Both the position numbers and the translations under genes were made by a program. A DNA stretch of 64,000 nt, taken from positions 329,545 to 393,544 of the forward strand of contig JAFYOS010000018.1 in assembly GCA_017560125.1 (NCBI GenBank), in the 5' to 3' direction. The notes below the pieces were generated by a model. The model was not told the origin of the DNA, ran no database searches, and worked only from the letters and a program-made list of their open reading frames with translations. Below, in pieces: positions 26,502 through 36,586 of this stretch; position 1 is the stretch's first letter; every line of letters begins with the position of its first letter. This DNA comes from Bacteroidaceae bacterium. GTDB lineage: Bacteria; Bacteroidota; Bacteroidia; Bacteroidales; Bacteroidaceae.

Positions 26502-29500
26502 CTATTTTCGTCCGGCGCGCTCCTCCAACGTCTGCATCCATTCATACCAGTTAGGAATATACAGTGTGGCAATCATGGTATTCAGGAACATGCCATAGAC
26601 GACAGCCGTGCCAAGCGACAGGCGGCTCTCGGCGCCTGCGCCGTCGGCAAAGAGCAACGGCATCACTCCGAAGACGAACGACAGCGAGGTCATCAATATG
26701 GGGCGCAGTCGTATGTGCCCTGCCTGATAGGCGCTCTCCCTGATGTCGTTGCCCGCCTTGCGGAAATCGCGGGCAAATTCCACTATCAGGATGCCGTTCT
26801 TTGCGCTCAACGCAACCAGCAGCACTATACCAATCTGCGTGTAGATGCTTATGGGCTGTCCCATCACCCAGCAGCCGAGCAGTGTGCCCAAAAGGGCTAT
26901 CGGCACGCCCATGATGGCCGCCACCGGGCTGCTCCAGCTCTCGTATTGTGCGGCTAGCACCAGGTAGGCTACCACTAGTGCAAGCACCAGTATTACAATG
27001 GCCGAACCTCCGGCGCTCTTCTCCTGGTAGGCCACTCCCGTCCATTCGTACCCATATTCGTTGCCAAGCTTTTCGTTGAACAGCGCCTCCATCTCCTCGA
27101 TGGTTTCTCCCGTGCTGAAGCCCGCAGCGGGGTTGCACGTTATCGTTGCGCTGTTGAACATGTTATATCTGCCCAATTGGTCGATACCCAGCACCATTCC
27201 GCTGCTCATGAAGCTGCTGAAAGGCACCATCTCGCCGCGGTTATTGGCGAGGCTCAGCTTCATGACGCTGTCGATGAATTTCTGGCTGTTCTCGCCCGCC
27301 GCCATTCTCACCTGCCACACGCGGCCCAGCATCACGAAATCGTTTATATATGCGGCGCCCATGTAGTTGCTCAACGTCGAGAGCAACGAGCCTACATCCA
27401 CGCCCATGCTGATGGCCTTTTCGCGGTTTATGTTCAGATAGTACTGTGGCACGTTGGCCTCGAAAGAACTGTTCATGGCTGCTATGGCGGGCTTCTCTCG
27501 GTATGCGGCCAGCAGTATGTCGATGGCCTGTTGCATGTCGGCTGTTCCCAATGCCAGCCTGTCCTCTATCTGCAACTGCATGCCGCCGGTGTTTCCCATG
27601 CCGGGAATTGCCGGTGGAACCATGGCGAAGCATTGCGCCTCGGCTATCGTGGCATAGGCCTCCCTGTTGAAGCGCGCCACAATGTCGCTTGCCGAGTGCC
27701 CCTTGCCCTTGCGCTCTTTCCAATCCTTCAGCACCACGAATACGCTCACCGCATTGCTCTGTTCGCCGTTGTTCATGATACTGAATCCGCTGATGCTGAT
27801 GTTGCTCTTCACCTCGGGGTAGGATTGCAGTATCTCGTTTATCTTCATGGCGACCTCCTCGCTTCGTGTCAGCGACGACGCGGGTGGCAACTGCGCCGCT
27901 ATTATCATGTAGCCCTCGTCCTCGTCGGGGATGAAGGTCGATGGCCACTTGATGAACATCAGTATGGCTGCCACGCACATGGCGATGAATGTGGTTGCAG
28001 CTATCAGCGGCTTGCGCAACAGATAAGCGGCGCTATGGTCGAATGCCTGCTGCATGTAGTCGTATATCCTATCGAAAAAGCGGAATACGACGCCCTTTTT
28101 GCGGTTCTTGTCGGTGGGGCGCAGCAGTATGGCACACAGTGCGGGGGTTAGCGTGAGCGACACCATTCCGCTGAGCAGCGTCGAGGCTGCGATGGTCAGT
28201 GCAAACTGCTTGTATAGCTGTCCGGTGATGCCGCTTATCATGGTTGTGGGTATGAAAACTGCCATCATCACCAGCACCACGCCCACAATGGGGCTTGTTA
28301 TCTCGGACATGGCCTTCTCGGTGGCCTCTTTGGGCGGTAGCCGCTCCCCGTCGAGGATGCGCGTTACGTTCTCCACCACCACTATGGCGTCGTCCACCAC
28401 TATGGCAATGGCAAGTATAAGGCCGAAGAGTGTCAGGGTGTTTATAGAGAAACCGAGCAGCTCCATCACCGCCAGCGTGCCTATGAGCGACACGGGGATT
28501 GTGAGGCAGGGGATGAGTGTGGCACGCCAATTTTGCAGGAATAGGAATATTACCAATATCACAAGCAGCGTGGTCTCGAGCAGCGTGTAGAGCACCTCCT
28601 CGATAGAGCTTCGCACCACCTCGGTGGTGTCGAGCGTCGTTTGGTATTCCACTCCGGCGGGGAAATTTTGTGCGAGCTCTTCCATCTTGGCGCGTACAGC
28701 CTTCGATACATCGAGCGAATTGGAGCCGGGCAGCTGATATACGGCAAGCGCGGCGGTAGGGCGGCCATCCAGACGCGACGATGCCGAGTAGGTTTCGCTG
28801 CCTAGCTCGATGGTTGCTATCTCCTTGAGCCGTAGCATGGTGATGCCGTCGTTCTTGATGACGATGTTCCCGAATTCCTCTTTGCTCGAAAGGCGTCCCT
28901 GCACGTTGAGCGTGTACTGGAAATCGTTGTCGGCGCCCTTACCGTAGGTCTGTCCCACATAGCCCGCCGATACGGCCATGTTTTGCTGTGTGATGGCTGT
29001 ATAGACCTCCGAGGGTGTCACTCCGCGTATCCTCATCGTTTCGGGGTCGAGCCACACGCGCATGGAGTAGTCGCCGGCGCCCATTATGTTCACGGCGCCC
29101 ACGCCGGGGGTGCGGGTGAGCTGGTCGGTTATTTGCAGCTTGGCATAGTTCGACAGGTAGAGCTGATCGTATATGGAGTCGCCCGTTAGGGTAAGGAATA
29201 GCACTATGTTGGACGACTGCTTCTGCACGGTCACGCCCAGCTGTGTCACCTCGCTCGGCAGTGAGTTCATGGCTACGTTTACGCGGTTCTGTACGAGCAC
29301 GGTTGCCATGTCGATGTCCGTTCCCACCTCGAATGTAACCGTCAGCTGGTATGTTCCTGCCGACGACGATGTGGAGCTCATGTATATCATGTTGTCAACG
29401 CCGTTCACCTGCTGCTCAATGGGTATTCCCACTGTCTGTGCAATGGTTTCGGCGTTGGCGCCGGGGTAGCTGGCGGTCACCTGTACGGTGGGTGGCGTTA

Positions 29501-29618
29501 TCGAAGGGTATTGGTCTATGGGCAGTACAAAGAGGCATATGCCTCCGCCTATGAGCAACAGCAACGATAGCACGGTTGCGAATATAGGTCGTTCTATGAA
29601 AAATTTCGGGAAGTTCAT
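26502..29618 (-). CDS. RND efflux transporter, HAE1/AcrB family inner-membrane pump
   Basis: The 1038-residue protein is full length for AcrB-type proton antiporters. It begins [20 protein letters not shown], has QNRVNVA and [14 protein letters not shown] in the first porter domain, the TM4 proton-relay pair in [17 protein letters not shown], and the TM10 Lys in [16 protein letters not shown]. As a trimer it takes substrates from the periplasm or membrane and passes them to the outer-membrane channel. It is the last gene of a three-gene minus-strand operon with its adaptor (13-nt gap) and channel. Substrates cannot be read from sequence. Confidence 0.97.
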   Translation of the reverse strand: MNFPKFFIERPIFATVLSLLLLIGGGICLFVLPIDQYPSITPPTVQVTASYPGANAETIAQTVGIPIEQQVNGVDNMIYMSSTSSSAGTYQLTVTFEVGTDIDMATVLVQNRVNVAMNSLPSEVTQLGVTVQKQSSNIVLFLTLTGDSIYDQLYLSNYAKLQITDQLTRTPGVGAVNIMGAGDYSMRVWLDPETMRIRGVTPSEVYTAITQQNMAVSAGYVGQTYGKGADNDFQYTLNVQGRLSSKEEFGNIVIKNDGITMLRLKEIATIELGSETYSASSRLDGRPTAALAVYQLPGSNSLDVSKAVRAKMEELAQNFPAGVEYQTTLDTTEVVRSSIEEVLYTLLETTLLVILVIFLFLQNWRATLIPCLTIPVSLIGTLAVMELLGFSINTLTLFGLILAIAIVVDDAIVVVENVTRILDGERLPPKEATEKAMSEITSPIVGVVLVMMAVFIPTTMISGITGQLYKQFALTIAASTLLSGMVSLTLTPALCAILLRPTDKNRKKGVVFRFFDRIYDYMQQAFDHSAAYLLRKPLIAATTFIAMCVAAILMFIKWPSTFIPDEDEGYMIIAAQLPPASSLTRSEEVAMKINEILQSYPEVKSNISISGFSIMNNGEQSNAVSVFVVLKDWKERKGKGHSASDIVARFNREAYATIAEAQCFAMVPPAIPGMGNTGGMQLQIEDRLALGTADMQQAIDILLAAYREKPAIAAMNSSFEANVPQYYLNINREKAISMGVDVGSLLSTLSNYMGAAYINDFVMLGRVWQVRMAAGENSQKFIDSVMKLSLANNRGEMVPFSSFMSSGMVLGIDQLGRYNMFNSATITCNPAAGFSTGETIEEMEALFNEKLGNEYGYEWTGVAYQEKSAGGSAIVILVLALVVAYLVLAAQYESWSSPVAAIMGVPIALLGTLLGCWVMGQPISIYTQIGIVLLVALSAKNGILIVEFARDFRKAGNDIRESAYQAGHIRLRPILMTSLSFVFGVMPLLFADGAGAESRLSLGTAVVYGMFLNTMIATLYIPNWYEWMQTLEERAGRK

Positions 29619-29631
29619 ATGGCGTTCTATG

Positions 29632-30729
29632 CTATTTTTCCATGACGGGTGTAATCTTTATTCCGTTTCTCACTTTCACGAGTGCGCGCGTTACGTAGCG
29701 CTCGTTGCTGTCGAGCCCTTTGGTTACAAGGCGCATGGTGTCATCGACAATGTCGGCGGCCTCTATGTGGCGATATTCCACAATGTTCGAGTCGTTTACA
29801 ACGTAAATGTATCGTCCCAACTGGTCGCTGCCTATCGCCGCATCCTTTATCAGTATGCCGTCGCTTATGTTCTTGTATGGCAATACGACGCTGATGTATG
29901 CTCCGCTCTTCAGGAAGCCGTCGCTGTTGTCGAGCTGCGCCCTCACCTTGAGCGTTCCTGTGCCCAGGTCGATGTTGGGCGACAGGTAGTCCATCCTTGC
30001 CTTGCGACGGAAATATTTGTCGCCGCCCAAATTGAAGGTAATGTATTCATCCTGCGCCACTTTGCCCCTTTTTTGTCGTTGCAGCCACTCGTTGTCGGTG
30101 ATGTCGAAATAGGAGTACATCGTGTCGTCCTTGTAGAGCGTGGCAAGGGTGACGGGCGACATGCTGCCGGCTATGTAGCTGCCCGAGGAGTATTCGCTCA
30201 GGCTGACAAGGCCGTTGTGCGGCGCCTTCACATAGCAGTAGTCGAGGTTGGTCCTGGCGTTGCTCAGCTGTGCTTCGGCGTCGTTGACGGCAGCCTTGCC
30301 GGTGGCAACGTTCGTTTCGGCCTGCAACAGGTCTATTTCGCTCACAGCATTGCGCTTTATGGCTGTTTTCATTCGTTCGTAATTGTTTTCGGCATATTTG
30401 AGCTTCGCTTTGGCGGTCTGCAAAGCCGCCTCGGCCTGCTTCACTGCATTGATGTATTGCGTGGGCTCTATGATGAACAGTATGTCGCCTTTTTTTACCC
30501 TTTGTCCGGCGGTGTAGTACGAGCCCTGAAGCGTGCCGTTTACCCGCCCGACGATGGCTATTGTGGCGTCGGCGTCGAGGTAGCCCGGATACTCGCGGGT
30601 GAGCACTACATCCCTTGTTTCGGGGTAGGATACTTCTATTGGCAACGGTGCCGTTGCGATGCTTTTCTCTCTCTTGTCGCAAGCGCCTGTTATTGCCGCC
30701 ACGACCAATATGAATGCAATTGTTCTCAT
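29632..30729 (-). CDS. RND efflux periplasmic adaptor (membrane fusion protein), lipoprotein
   Basis: The 365-residue protein has lipobox ITGAC (Cys17), so it is anchored in a membrane. It shows the usual order: a first lipoyl half ([25 protein letters not shown]), a helical hairpin ([22 protein letters not shown] split across about residues 95-160), a second lipoyl half ([13 protein letters not shown]) and beta-barrel plus membrane-proximal domains. It bridges the AcrB-like pump and the outer-membrane channel. It lies between their genes with gaps of 21 and 13 nt. Confidence 0.95.
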   Translation of the reverse strand: MRTIAFILVVAAITGACDKREKSIATAPLPIEVSYPETRDVVLTREYPGYLDADATIAIVGRVNGTLQGSYYTAGQRVKKGDILFIIEPTQYINAVKQAEAALQTAKAKLKYAENNYERMKTAIKRNAVSEIDLLQAETNVATGKAAVNDAEAQLSNARTNLDYCYVKAPHNGLVSLSEYSSGSYIAGSMSPVTLATLYKDDTMYSYFDITDNEWLQRQKRGKVAQDEYITFNLGGDKYFRRKARMDYLSPNIDLGTGTLKVRAQLDNSDGFLKSGAYISVVLPYKNISDGILIKDAAIGSDQLGRYIYVVNDSNIVEYRHIEAADIVDDTMRLVTKGLDSNERYVTRALVKVRNGIKITPVMEK

Positions 30730-30750
30730 ATTATTTTCTGTTATTTTTGT

Positions 30751-32139
30751 TTACCAACCGCCTCCGAGGGCTTTGTATAGCTGCACGAGGGCTGTGAGCG
30801 AGTAGCCCTGCGTGCGTACAAGATTGTTCTGATAGCTCAACAGAGAACGTTGGGCATCAAGCACATTCTGAAACGGGGTTAATCCCTGCTTGTAGAGCTC
30901 GAGCGATAGTGCGAGTGTCTCCTCGCCCTGTTTTACCGTCTCCTTTAGTGTGCCTATCGTCAGTATAGCGTTCTTGTATAGTGTCATGGCGTTGTCAACC
31001 TCCTGAAGGGCGGTCAGTACGGTGTTGTTGAACTGGATGATGCTCTGCTCGAGCTCGGCCTTGGCTGCGTATGTGGCGCTCAGCTTGCTGCCACCGCTGA
31101 AGAGGTTCCACGTCATGGTGGGCGCTATCTCCCACGCCATGCTTTTTTCGCGCATCAGCTTGTTAAGATTATTCGCGGTGAACCCGATGGAGCCGTTCAG
31201 GTAGAACGATGGCAACCAATCGCGTTTCGTGGCGCCCAGCATCGAGGCCTTGGAAGCAATCGACAGCTCGGCCGCCCTGATGTCGGGGCGTCTTAGCAGC
31301 AGGTTGGCCGGCACGCCCACCGCCACGGCTTCCACATAGTCGGGTAGTGGGGCCTCCTTTTCCAGTTTGCTGTCTATCTGCCCGGGGTATAGCGCCAGCA
31401 GTACGCTGATGGCGTTTATGTATTGGTCTATATTTGATTGCATTGCGGGGATTGACGAGAGCGTGCTGTAATATACCGACTTGGCCTGTGCGACGTCGAG
31501 CTTCGATACAAGGCCGCTCTCGTATCGCGTTTCGGTAATCTCCATAATCTCCTTCTGCGACATGGCGTTTTTGCGTAGAACGGCCATTTCGGCCTGGCAT
31601 TCGCGCAGCGAGAAATAGTTGCTTGCCACTTCGGCACACAGGGTTAGCAGCACCGCTTTGTACTCCTCTTCGGTCGCCTGAAAATCTCTTTTTTGCGACA
31701 GCGCGCGTTTGAATAATTTACCAAAAATATCGACTTGCCAGTTCATTTCGAGCATGCTGCTGAAATAGCCGTACCACGCCTCGGCGTCGCCCGTTTGCGA
31801 CAGGTTGCCGCTCGATTTTTCGCGCGTCCATCCGGCCGAGAGGTCGAGCGAGGGGAGTAGCGCGCTTTGTGCCGTGCGCCATCCCGCCTTGGCAATCCTG
31901 ATGTTGGTGATGGCGGTCATTGCCGACAGGTTGCGTTCGGTGGCAATGGTTATGAGCGAGTCGAGCAGCGGGTCGTCGAACCGGCTCCACCAGAAGCTGT
32001 CGTCGGGTGGCGCTTGTATGAACATCTCATCGCCGCTCCATTCATGCGGAAGCGGCTCCATCAGGATGTCCCGTTTCTGCCCCGCGGCCTCGATGGCGAC
32101 GAGGAACAGGAAAATAATAGTCGGTAAAAATTTTTTCAT
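30751..32139 (-). CDS. TolC/OprM (NodT)-type outer-membrane efflux channel
   Basis: The 462-residue protein has two outer-membrane-efflux repeats, with typical blocks DPLLDSLITIATERNLS, LPSLDLSAGWTREKS, RRPDIRAAELSIA and QRSLLSYQNNLVRTQGYSLTALVQLYKALGGGW. The N-terminal signal ends AIEAAGQ and has no lipobox Cys, although many NodT-type channels are lipoproteins. It is the first gene of the efflux operon. No TetR/AraC-type regulator adjoins it. The 196-bp space to the divergent etfB gene should carry the promoter, but I found no perfect minus-strand -7 box there. Confidence 0.95.
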   Translation of the reverse strand: MKKFLPTIIFLFLVAIEAAGQKRDILMEPLPHEWSGDEMFIQAPPDDSFWWSRFDDPLLDSLITIATERNLSAMTAITNIRIAKAGWRTAQSALLPSLDLSAGWTREKSSGNLSQTGDAEAWYGYFSSMLEMNWQVDIFGKLFKRALSQKRDFQATEEEYKAVLLTLCAEVASNYFSLRECQAEMAVLRKNAMSQKEIMEITETRYESGLVSKLDVAQAKSVYYSTLSSIPAMQSNIDQYINAISVLLALYPGQIDSKLEKEAPLPDYVEAVAVGVPANLLLRRPDIRAAELSIASKASMLGATKRDWLPSFYLNGSIGFTANNLNKLMREKSMAWEIAPTMTWNLFSGGSKLSATYAAKAELEQSIIQFNNTVLTALQEVDNAMTLYKNAILTIGTLKETVKQGEETLALSLELYKQGLTPFQNVLDAQRSLLSYQNNLVRTQGYSLTALVQLYKALGGGW

Positions 32140-32285
32140 GGCTCCAGTGATTGTTTTCTGCTGTCTAAAACAATCTTGCGGGCTTTAGGTTTCGCGGTTG
32201 CTCTGTTTGCAGCTTTTTCGGTCGGGCGATTATCACAAAAAGCAGTTCATTATCGCGTGTGATAACTAATTTTTAATCGAGCTAC

Positions 32286-32317
32286 GTTGGCATTTATCCA
32301 AACTATTCTTAACTTTG
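32286..32317 (+). promoter_or_regulatory. promoter for the etfB-etfA-acd operon
   Basis: GTTG (32286-32289), a 20-nt spacer and a perfect -7 box TAACTTTG (32310-32317). Transcription should start near 32324, so the leader before ATG 32336 is only about 12 nt. Confidence 0.65.
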
Positions 32318-32335
32318 TGCTCTAATTTTACAGTT

Positions 32336-33208
32336 ATGGAATTAAACATCATTGTCTTGGCAAAGCAGGTTCCGGACACCCGTCAGGTGGGTCAGCAGGC
32401 TATGAACCCCGATGGCACGGTCAACCGTTCGGCGCTTCCCGCCATTTTCAATCCCGAGGATTTGAACGCGCTCGAACAGGCGCTCCTCATCAAGGATGCC
32501 AATCCCGGAAGCCGTGTAACCATCCTTACCATGGGCCCCGGTCGTGCAGCCGACATCTTGCGCGAAGGCCTCTATCGTGGAGCCGATGCCGGTGTGCTGT
32601 TGAGCGACCGTGCATTTGCCGGTGCCGATACATTGGCCACTTCGTATGCCCTTACAACTGCCATTCGAAAAATAGGTAAATTCGATATCATTCTCTGTGG
32701 TCGCCAGGCTATCGACGGCGACACAGCACAGGTGGGCCCGCAGGTTGCTCAGCAGCTCGGCTTGCCCCAAATTACATATACCCGTCGCATAGTGGAGCTC
32801 ACTGGCGACAAAATAACCGTGGAACGTACAATAGAGAACGGCGTCGAGATAGTAGAGGCACCCTTGCCCCTTCTGCTCACCGTTGATGGCGCAGCAGCGC
32901 CCTGTCGTCCGCGTAACGCCTACAGATTGCTTCGTTTCCATCGCGCCGCTACTCCCACCGAGCAGGCTGCCGAGGGCTTCCCCTATGCAGCGAAGGTGGC
33001 AGCCGACAGCGAGCTCACCCTGGGCGAGTGGAACCTTGCCGACGTTGGCGGCGATGCGTCGCGTTGCGGCCTTTCGGGCTCGCCCACCAAGGTGAAGAAG
33101 GTTGATAATGTTATTTTTCAGGCAAAAGAGAGCAAACGCTACACAGCCGACGACGAGCAGATTAAAGAGCTTATCGGCGAACTGCTTGCCAATCACACAA
33201 TAGGATAA
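32336..33208 (+). CDS. etfB: electron transfer flavoprotein beta subunit
   Basis: The 290-residue protein begins MELNIIVLAKQVPDTRQV and has the beta-subunit blocks NPEDLNALEQALLIKD, TMGPGRAADILREGLYRGAD, CGRQAIDGDTAQVGPQVAQ and TVDGAAAPCRPRNAYRLLRF. EtfAB takes electrons from acyl-CoA dehydrogenases. The ATG at 32336 suits the family; the frame extends to 32315, which overlaps the -7 box and must be wrong. It heads an operon with etfA (5-nt gap) and an acyl-CoA dehydrogenase. Whether the complex is a classical or a bifurcating type cannot be told from what I can see. Confidence 0.95.
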   Translation: MELNIIVLAKQVPDTRQVGQQAMNPDGTVNRSALPAIFNPEDLNALEQALLIKDANPGSRVTILTMGPGRAADILREGLYRGADAGVLLSDRAFAGADTLATSYALTTAIRKIGKFDIILCGRQAIDGDTAQVGPQVAQQLGLPQITYTRRIVELTGDKITVERTIENGVEIVEAPLPLLLTVDGAAAPCRPRNAYRLLRFHRAATPTEQAAEGFPYAAKVAADSELTLGEWNLADVGGDASRCGLSGSPTKVKKVDNVIFQAKESKRYTADDEQIKELIGELLANHTIG

Positions 33209-33213
33209 TTACT

Positions 33214-34233
33214 ATGAACAATATATTGGTTTATTGCGAACTCGATGGCACTCGCGTGGTCGATGTCAGCCTCGAGCTGTTGAGTAAAGGACGCGAGCTT
33301 GCCGACACCCTTGGCGTAGCGCTCGAAGCAGTTGCACTCGGCGCCAACCTTGCCTCGGTGGCTTCTCAGGTGTTCCCCTACGGTGTAGATAAATTGCACC
33401 TGTTCGATGACGAGCGTCTGTCGCCCTACACGACATTGCCCCATGCTTCGGCGCTTGTGAAATTCATTGGCGAGGAGCAACCACAGATATTCCTTCTCGG
33501 TGCGACGGTAATCGGTCGCGATCTTGGCCCCCGCGTTTCATCGGCGTTGGGCAGCGGACTCACAGCCGACTGCACATCGCTCGAGATAGGCGATTACGAG
33601 GACAAGAAAAAGGGCGAAACGATAAGTAACCTCCTCTACCAGATACGTCCTGCCTTCGGTGGAAATATCGTGGCAACCATTGTGAATCCCTACAACCGCC
33701 CGCAGATGGCAACCGTTCGCGAGGGCGTGATGCCTCTCAAGCGTGTTCGCCCCGACGACTATGTGGGCGAGGTGGTGAACCACACCGTTGCCGACTATGT
33801 GAACGAGGCCGATTTTGTGGTGCGCATCCTTGAGCGCCACTTGCAGAAGGCCGAGAATAATCTGAAATCGGCTCCTATCGTCGTTGCCGGCGGTTACGGA
33901 ATGGGCAGCAAAGAGAATTTCGACATGCTCTTCACTCTTGCCCACGAACTGCACGGCGAGGTGGGTGCTACCCGCGCTGCTGTGGATGCAGGTTTCACCA
34001 CACACGACCGTCAGATAGGTCAGACAGGCCTTACGGTGCGTCCCAAGGTCTATTTCGCTTGTGGCATTTCGGGCCAGGTGCAGCACATTGCCGGCATGCA
34101 GGATAGCGGAATCATCATTTCCATCAACAGCGACCCCGATGCGCCTATCAACGCCATTGCCGACTATGTGATAACAGGCAAGGTCGAAGAGGTCATCCCC
34201 AAACTAATCACTCAATACCAGAAGAAGTCATGA
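33214..34233 (+). CDS. etfA: electron transfer flavoprotein alpha subunit
   Basis: The 339-residue protein has an N-terminal adenine-nucleotide-alpha-hydrolase-like domain and the conserved C-terminal FAD-binding region: VVAGGYGMGSKENFDML, VGATRAAVDAGF, QIGQTGLTVRPKVYFACGIS and IISINSDPDAPINAIADYVI, each cut at usual loops. It forms the FAD-carrying half of the Etf heterodimer with the upstream gene. Its stop overlaps the start of the dehydrogenase gene by 4 nt (ATGA). Confidence 0.96.
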   Translation: MNNILVYCELDGTRVVDVSLELLSKGRELADTLGVALEAVALGANLASVASQVFPYGVDKLHLFDDERLSPYTTLPHASALVKFIGEEQPQIFLLGATVIGRDLGPRVSSALGSGLTADCTSLEIGDYEDKKKGETISNLLYQIRPAFGGNIVATIVNPYNRPQMATVREGVMPLKRVRPDDYVGEVVNHTVADYVNEADFVVRILERHLQKAENNLKSAPIVVAGGYGMGSKENFDMLFTLAHELHGEVGATRAAVDAGFTTHDRQIGQTGLTVRPKVYFACGISGQVQHIAGMQDSGIIISINSDPDAPINAIADYVITGKVEEVIPKLITQYQKKS

Positions 34234-35933
34234 ATTACTATACCGACAATCCGGTGCTGAAGCACTATTTGAGCCATCCTCTTTTTCGCCGCATTGTGGA
34301 GATAAGAGAGAAGAATTTTGCCGAGGCCGATAAATATGACTATGCCCCTATGAATTTCGAAGAGGCTGTGGCCGGCTACGAGCAGGTGCTTGCACTTGTG
34401 GGCGAGCTTTGTGCCGAGGTGGTGGCTCCCAACGCAGCCACTGTCGATAGCACAGGGCCTACGCTTGCCGAGGGTAGAGTGGCTTACGCCCCTGCCAGCG
34501 AGAAGAATATGGAACTGTTCCGCCAGGCTGGTCTTATGGGCATATCTCTGCCCCGTCAGTATGGCGGCTTGAATTTTCCTACAACGGTGTTCACCCTGCT
34601 CGAGGATATTGTAGCCCGTGCCGATGCCGGCTTTGGCAACCTGTGGGGCTTGCAGGAGTGTGCCGAGACCATAAATTCGTTCGGCACCGAGGAGCAGCGC
34701 CAGCGCTATCTTCCCCGCATTGCGTCGGGCGAAACGATGTCGATGGACCTCACCGAGCCCGATGCGGGAAGCGACCTTCAGAGCGTGCGCCTGAAGGCAA
34801 CCTACAACGAGGCCGACGGTCGTTGGTATCTGAATGGCGTGAAGCGCTTCATCACCAACGGCGACGCCGATATACACCTGGTGCTTGCACGTAGCGAGGA
34901 GGGTAGCAGCGATGGTCGTGGCCTTTCGCTCTTCATCTACGACAAGCGCAATGGCGGTGTTTACACACGTCGCATCGAAGAGAAGATGGGTATTCACGGT
35001 TCGCCCACCTGCGAGCTTGTCTATAACAACGCTCCCGCCGAATTGTGCGGCAGCCGCAAGATGGGCCTCATAAAATATGTGATGGCGCTCATGAACAGCG
35101 CCCGTATAGGTATTGCTACACAGAGCGTGGGCCTCTCCGAGGCAGCATATAGCGAGGCACGCAGTTATGCCGCCGACCGCAAGCAGTTCGGACGCGCCAT
35201 AGAGAATTTCCCTCCCGTATATGAGATGCTTGGCGAGATGAAGGCTCGCCTCGATGCTTCGCGCAGTCTGCTTTACGAAACAGCGCGTAACGTGGATATG
35301 ACCGCCTGCTTCGAGATTATTGCCCGCGAGCGCACCCTCACCCCCGAGGAGCGCCAGGAGGCGAAGGCCTTCTCGCGTGCGGCCGACGCCCTAACCCCCA
35401 TCGTTAAGGGTATGGGTAGTGAGTTCAGCAACCGCAACGCCTACGATTCGGTGCAGGTGCATGGCGGTTCGGGCTATATGAAGGACTACGCTTGCGAGCG
35501 CCTCTATCGCGATGCACGCATCACCAGCATCTACGAGGGTACCACGCAGTTGCAGGTGGTTGCCGCCATACGCTACGCTACCAACGGCTTCTATTCAACC
35601 ATGATAGACGAGTATCTCGCTCGCGAGGTGTCGCCGGCAATGGCTCCCCTGCGCGACAGAATAGCCCGCATGGCCGAGGTCTATCGTTCGGCGGTGGCAC
35701 GCGCTCAATCGTTCGGCTGCCAGGAGACCAACGATTTCTTGTCGCGCCGCATATACGAAATGGCATCCTATTGCGTGATGTCGGCACTGCTCATGCTCGA
35801 TGCATCGGCCAACGAAGAGCTCTTCGCTGCGTCGGCACGTCGTTTCACCGCAATGAGCGAGGCTATTGTGGCTTCACACGCTACATTCATCGAAAACTAC
35901 ACACCGGAAATGCTTGCCGATTACAAAAAGTGA
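34230..35933 (+). CDS. acyl-CoA dehydrogenase
   Basis: The 567-residue protein has the full acyl-CoA dehydrogenase fold: N-terminal helical domain, central beta domain with MDLTEPDAGSDLQSVRL and RFITNGDADIHLV, and C-terminal helical domain with the catalytic Glu436 in SIYEGTTQLQ. About 100 extra residues follow the core, as in the long ACAD subgroup. It oxidises an acyl-CoA and gives electrons to the EtfAB encoded just upstream. The reverse direction, crotonyl-CoA reduction in an electron-bifurcating set, is possible in an anaerobe. Chain-length preference is not visible. Confidence 0.94.
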   Translation: MNYYTDNPVLKHYLSHPLFRRIVEIREKNFAEADKYDYAPMNFEEAVAGYEQVLALVGELCAEVVAPNAATVDSTGPTLAEGRVAYAPASEKNMELFRQAGLMGISLPRQYGGLNFPTTVFTLLEDIVARADAGFGNLWGLQECAETINSFGTEEQRQRYLPRIASGETMSMDLTEPDAGSDLQSVRLKATYNEADGRWYLNGVKRFITNGDADIHLVLARSEEGSSDGRGLSLFIYDKRNGGVYTRRIEEKMGIHGSPTCELVYNNAPAELCGSRKMGLIKYVMALMNSARIGIATQSVGLSEAAYSEARSYAADRKQFGRAIENFPPVYEMLGEMKARLDASRSLLYETARNVDMTACFEIIARERTLTPEERQEAKAFSRAADALTPIVKGMGSEFSNRNAYDSVQVHGGSGYMKDYACERLYRDARITSIYEGTTQLQVVAAIRYATNGFYSTMIDEYLAREVSPAMAPLRDRIARMAEVYRSAVARAQSFGCQETNDFLSRRIYEMASYCVMSALLMLDASANEELFAASARRFTAMSEAIVASHATFIENYTPEMLADYKK

Positions 35934-35992
35934 GCATCCGGCCCAATAATACAGAATACAGATTAACAAATAAATAAAAACAGCTTGTAATT

Positions 35993-36571
35993 ATGGAAAC
36001 AAAGCATCAGTTTCTCCGTGTGGCATACGAACTTGTATCACATCGCGACGGCATCGCCGAAGAGATAGAGAAGGCTACACGCGAACAACCCTTCAGCTTC
36101 ATCACCGGTTTCAATTTCACACTCGATACATTCGAGAACAACCTGAAAGAGCTCAAGAAGGGCGACAATTTCGATTTTGTAATTCCCTCGGCCGAGGCTT
36201 ACGGTGACTACGATCCCGACCACGTACAGGATTTCGACCGCGAGGTGTTTACCATCGACGGCAAATTCGATTCGACACACATATTCAACGGTAACATCGT
36301 AGAGATGTTGCGCAGCGACGGCTCGCCCATCCTCGGTACAGTGAAGGAGGTAACCCCCATGAAGGTGGTTATGGATTTCAACCATCCTTTGGCCGGTTGC
36401 GACCTTCAGTTCGTGGGTACAGTGGTTGAATCGCGTCCTGCTACAGAAAAAGAGATCAATAAATTTCTCGATTCACTGAAGCCCAGCGGATGCAACTGTG
36501 GTTGCAGCGGTTGTGGCGGTGGCAGTTGCGGCGATGGCTGCGGTGATAGCGGCTGCGGCGGTTGTCATTGA
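35993..36571 (+). CDS. slyD: SlyD-like FKBP peptidyl-prolyl isomerase with Cys-rich metal-binding tail
   Basis: The 192-residue protein has a split FKBP domain with an insert-in-flap (QPFSFITGFNFTLDTFE, PSAEAYGDYDPDHV, VMDFNHPLAGCDLQF). It acts on prolyl bonds and as a chaperone. From about residue 165 it ends in a Gly/Cys-rich tail with eight Cys and a final His. SlyD tails bind Ni, Zn or Cu and can deliver Ni to hydrogenase. No hydrogenase or urease genes are in the window. It is 59 nt after the dehydrogenase and 15 nt before aroC. No clear promoter lies in that 59-nt gap. Confidence 0.92.
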   Translation: METKHQFLRVAYELVSHRDGIAEEIEKATREQPFSFITGFNFTLDTFENNLKELKKGDNFDFVIPSAEAYGDYDPDHVQDFDREVFTIDGKFDSTHIFNGNIVEMLRSDGSPILGTVKEVTPMKVVMDFNHPLAGCDLQFVGTVVESRPATEKEINKFLDSLKPSGCNCGCSGCGGGSCGDGCGDSGCGGCH

Positions 36572-36586
36572 TAATCTGTCGATTAG

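Noticed and set aside
27177-28151. Plus-strand ORF of 324 codons inside the RND pump gene
   Set aside because: It lies fully within the AcrB-like coding sequence on the other strand and reads as low-information His/Val/Cys-rich sequence.
29488-30780. Plus-strand ORF of 430 codons opposite the RND adaptor gene
   Set aside because: Antisense shadow of a clear membrane fusion protein gene.
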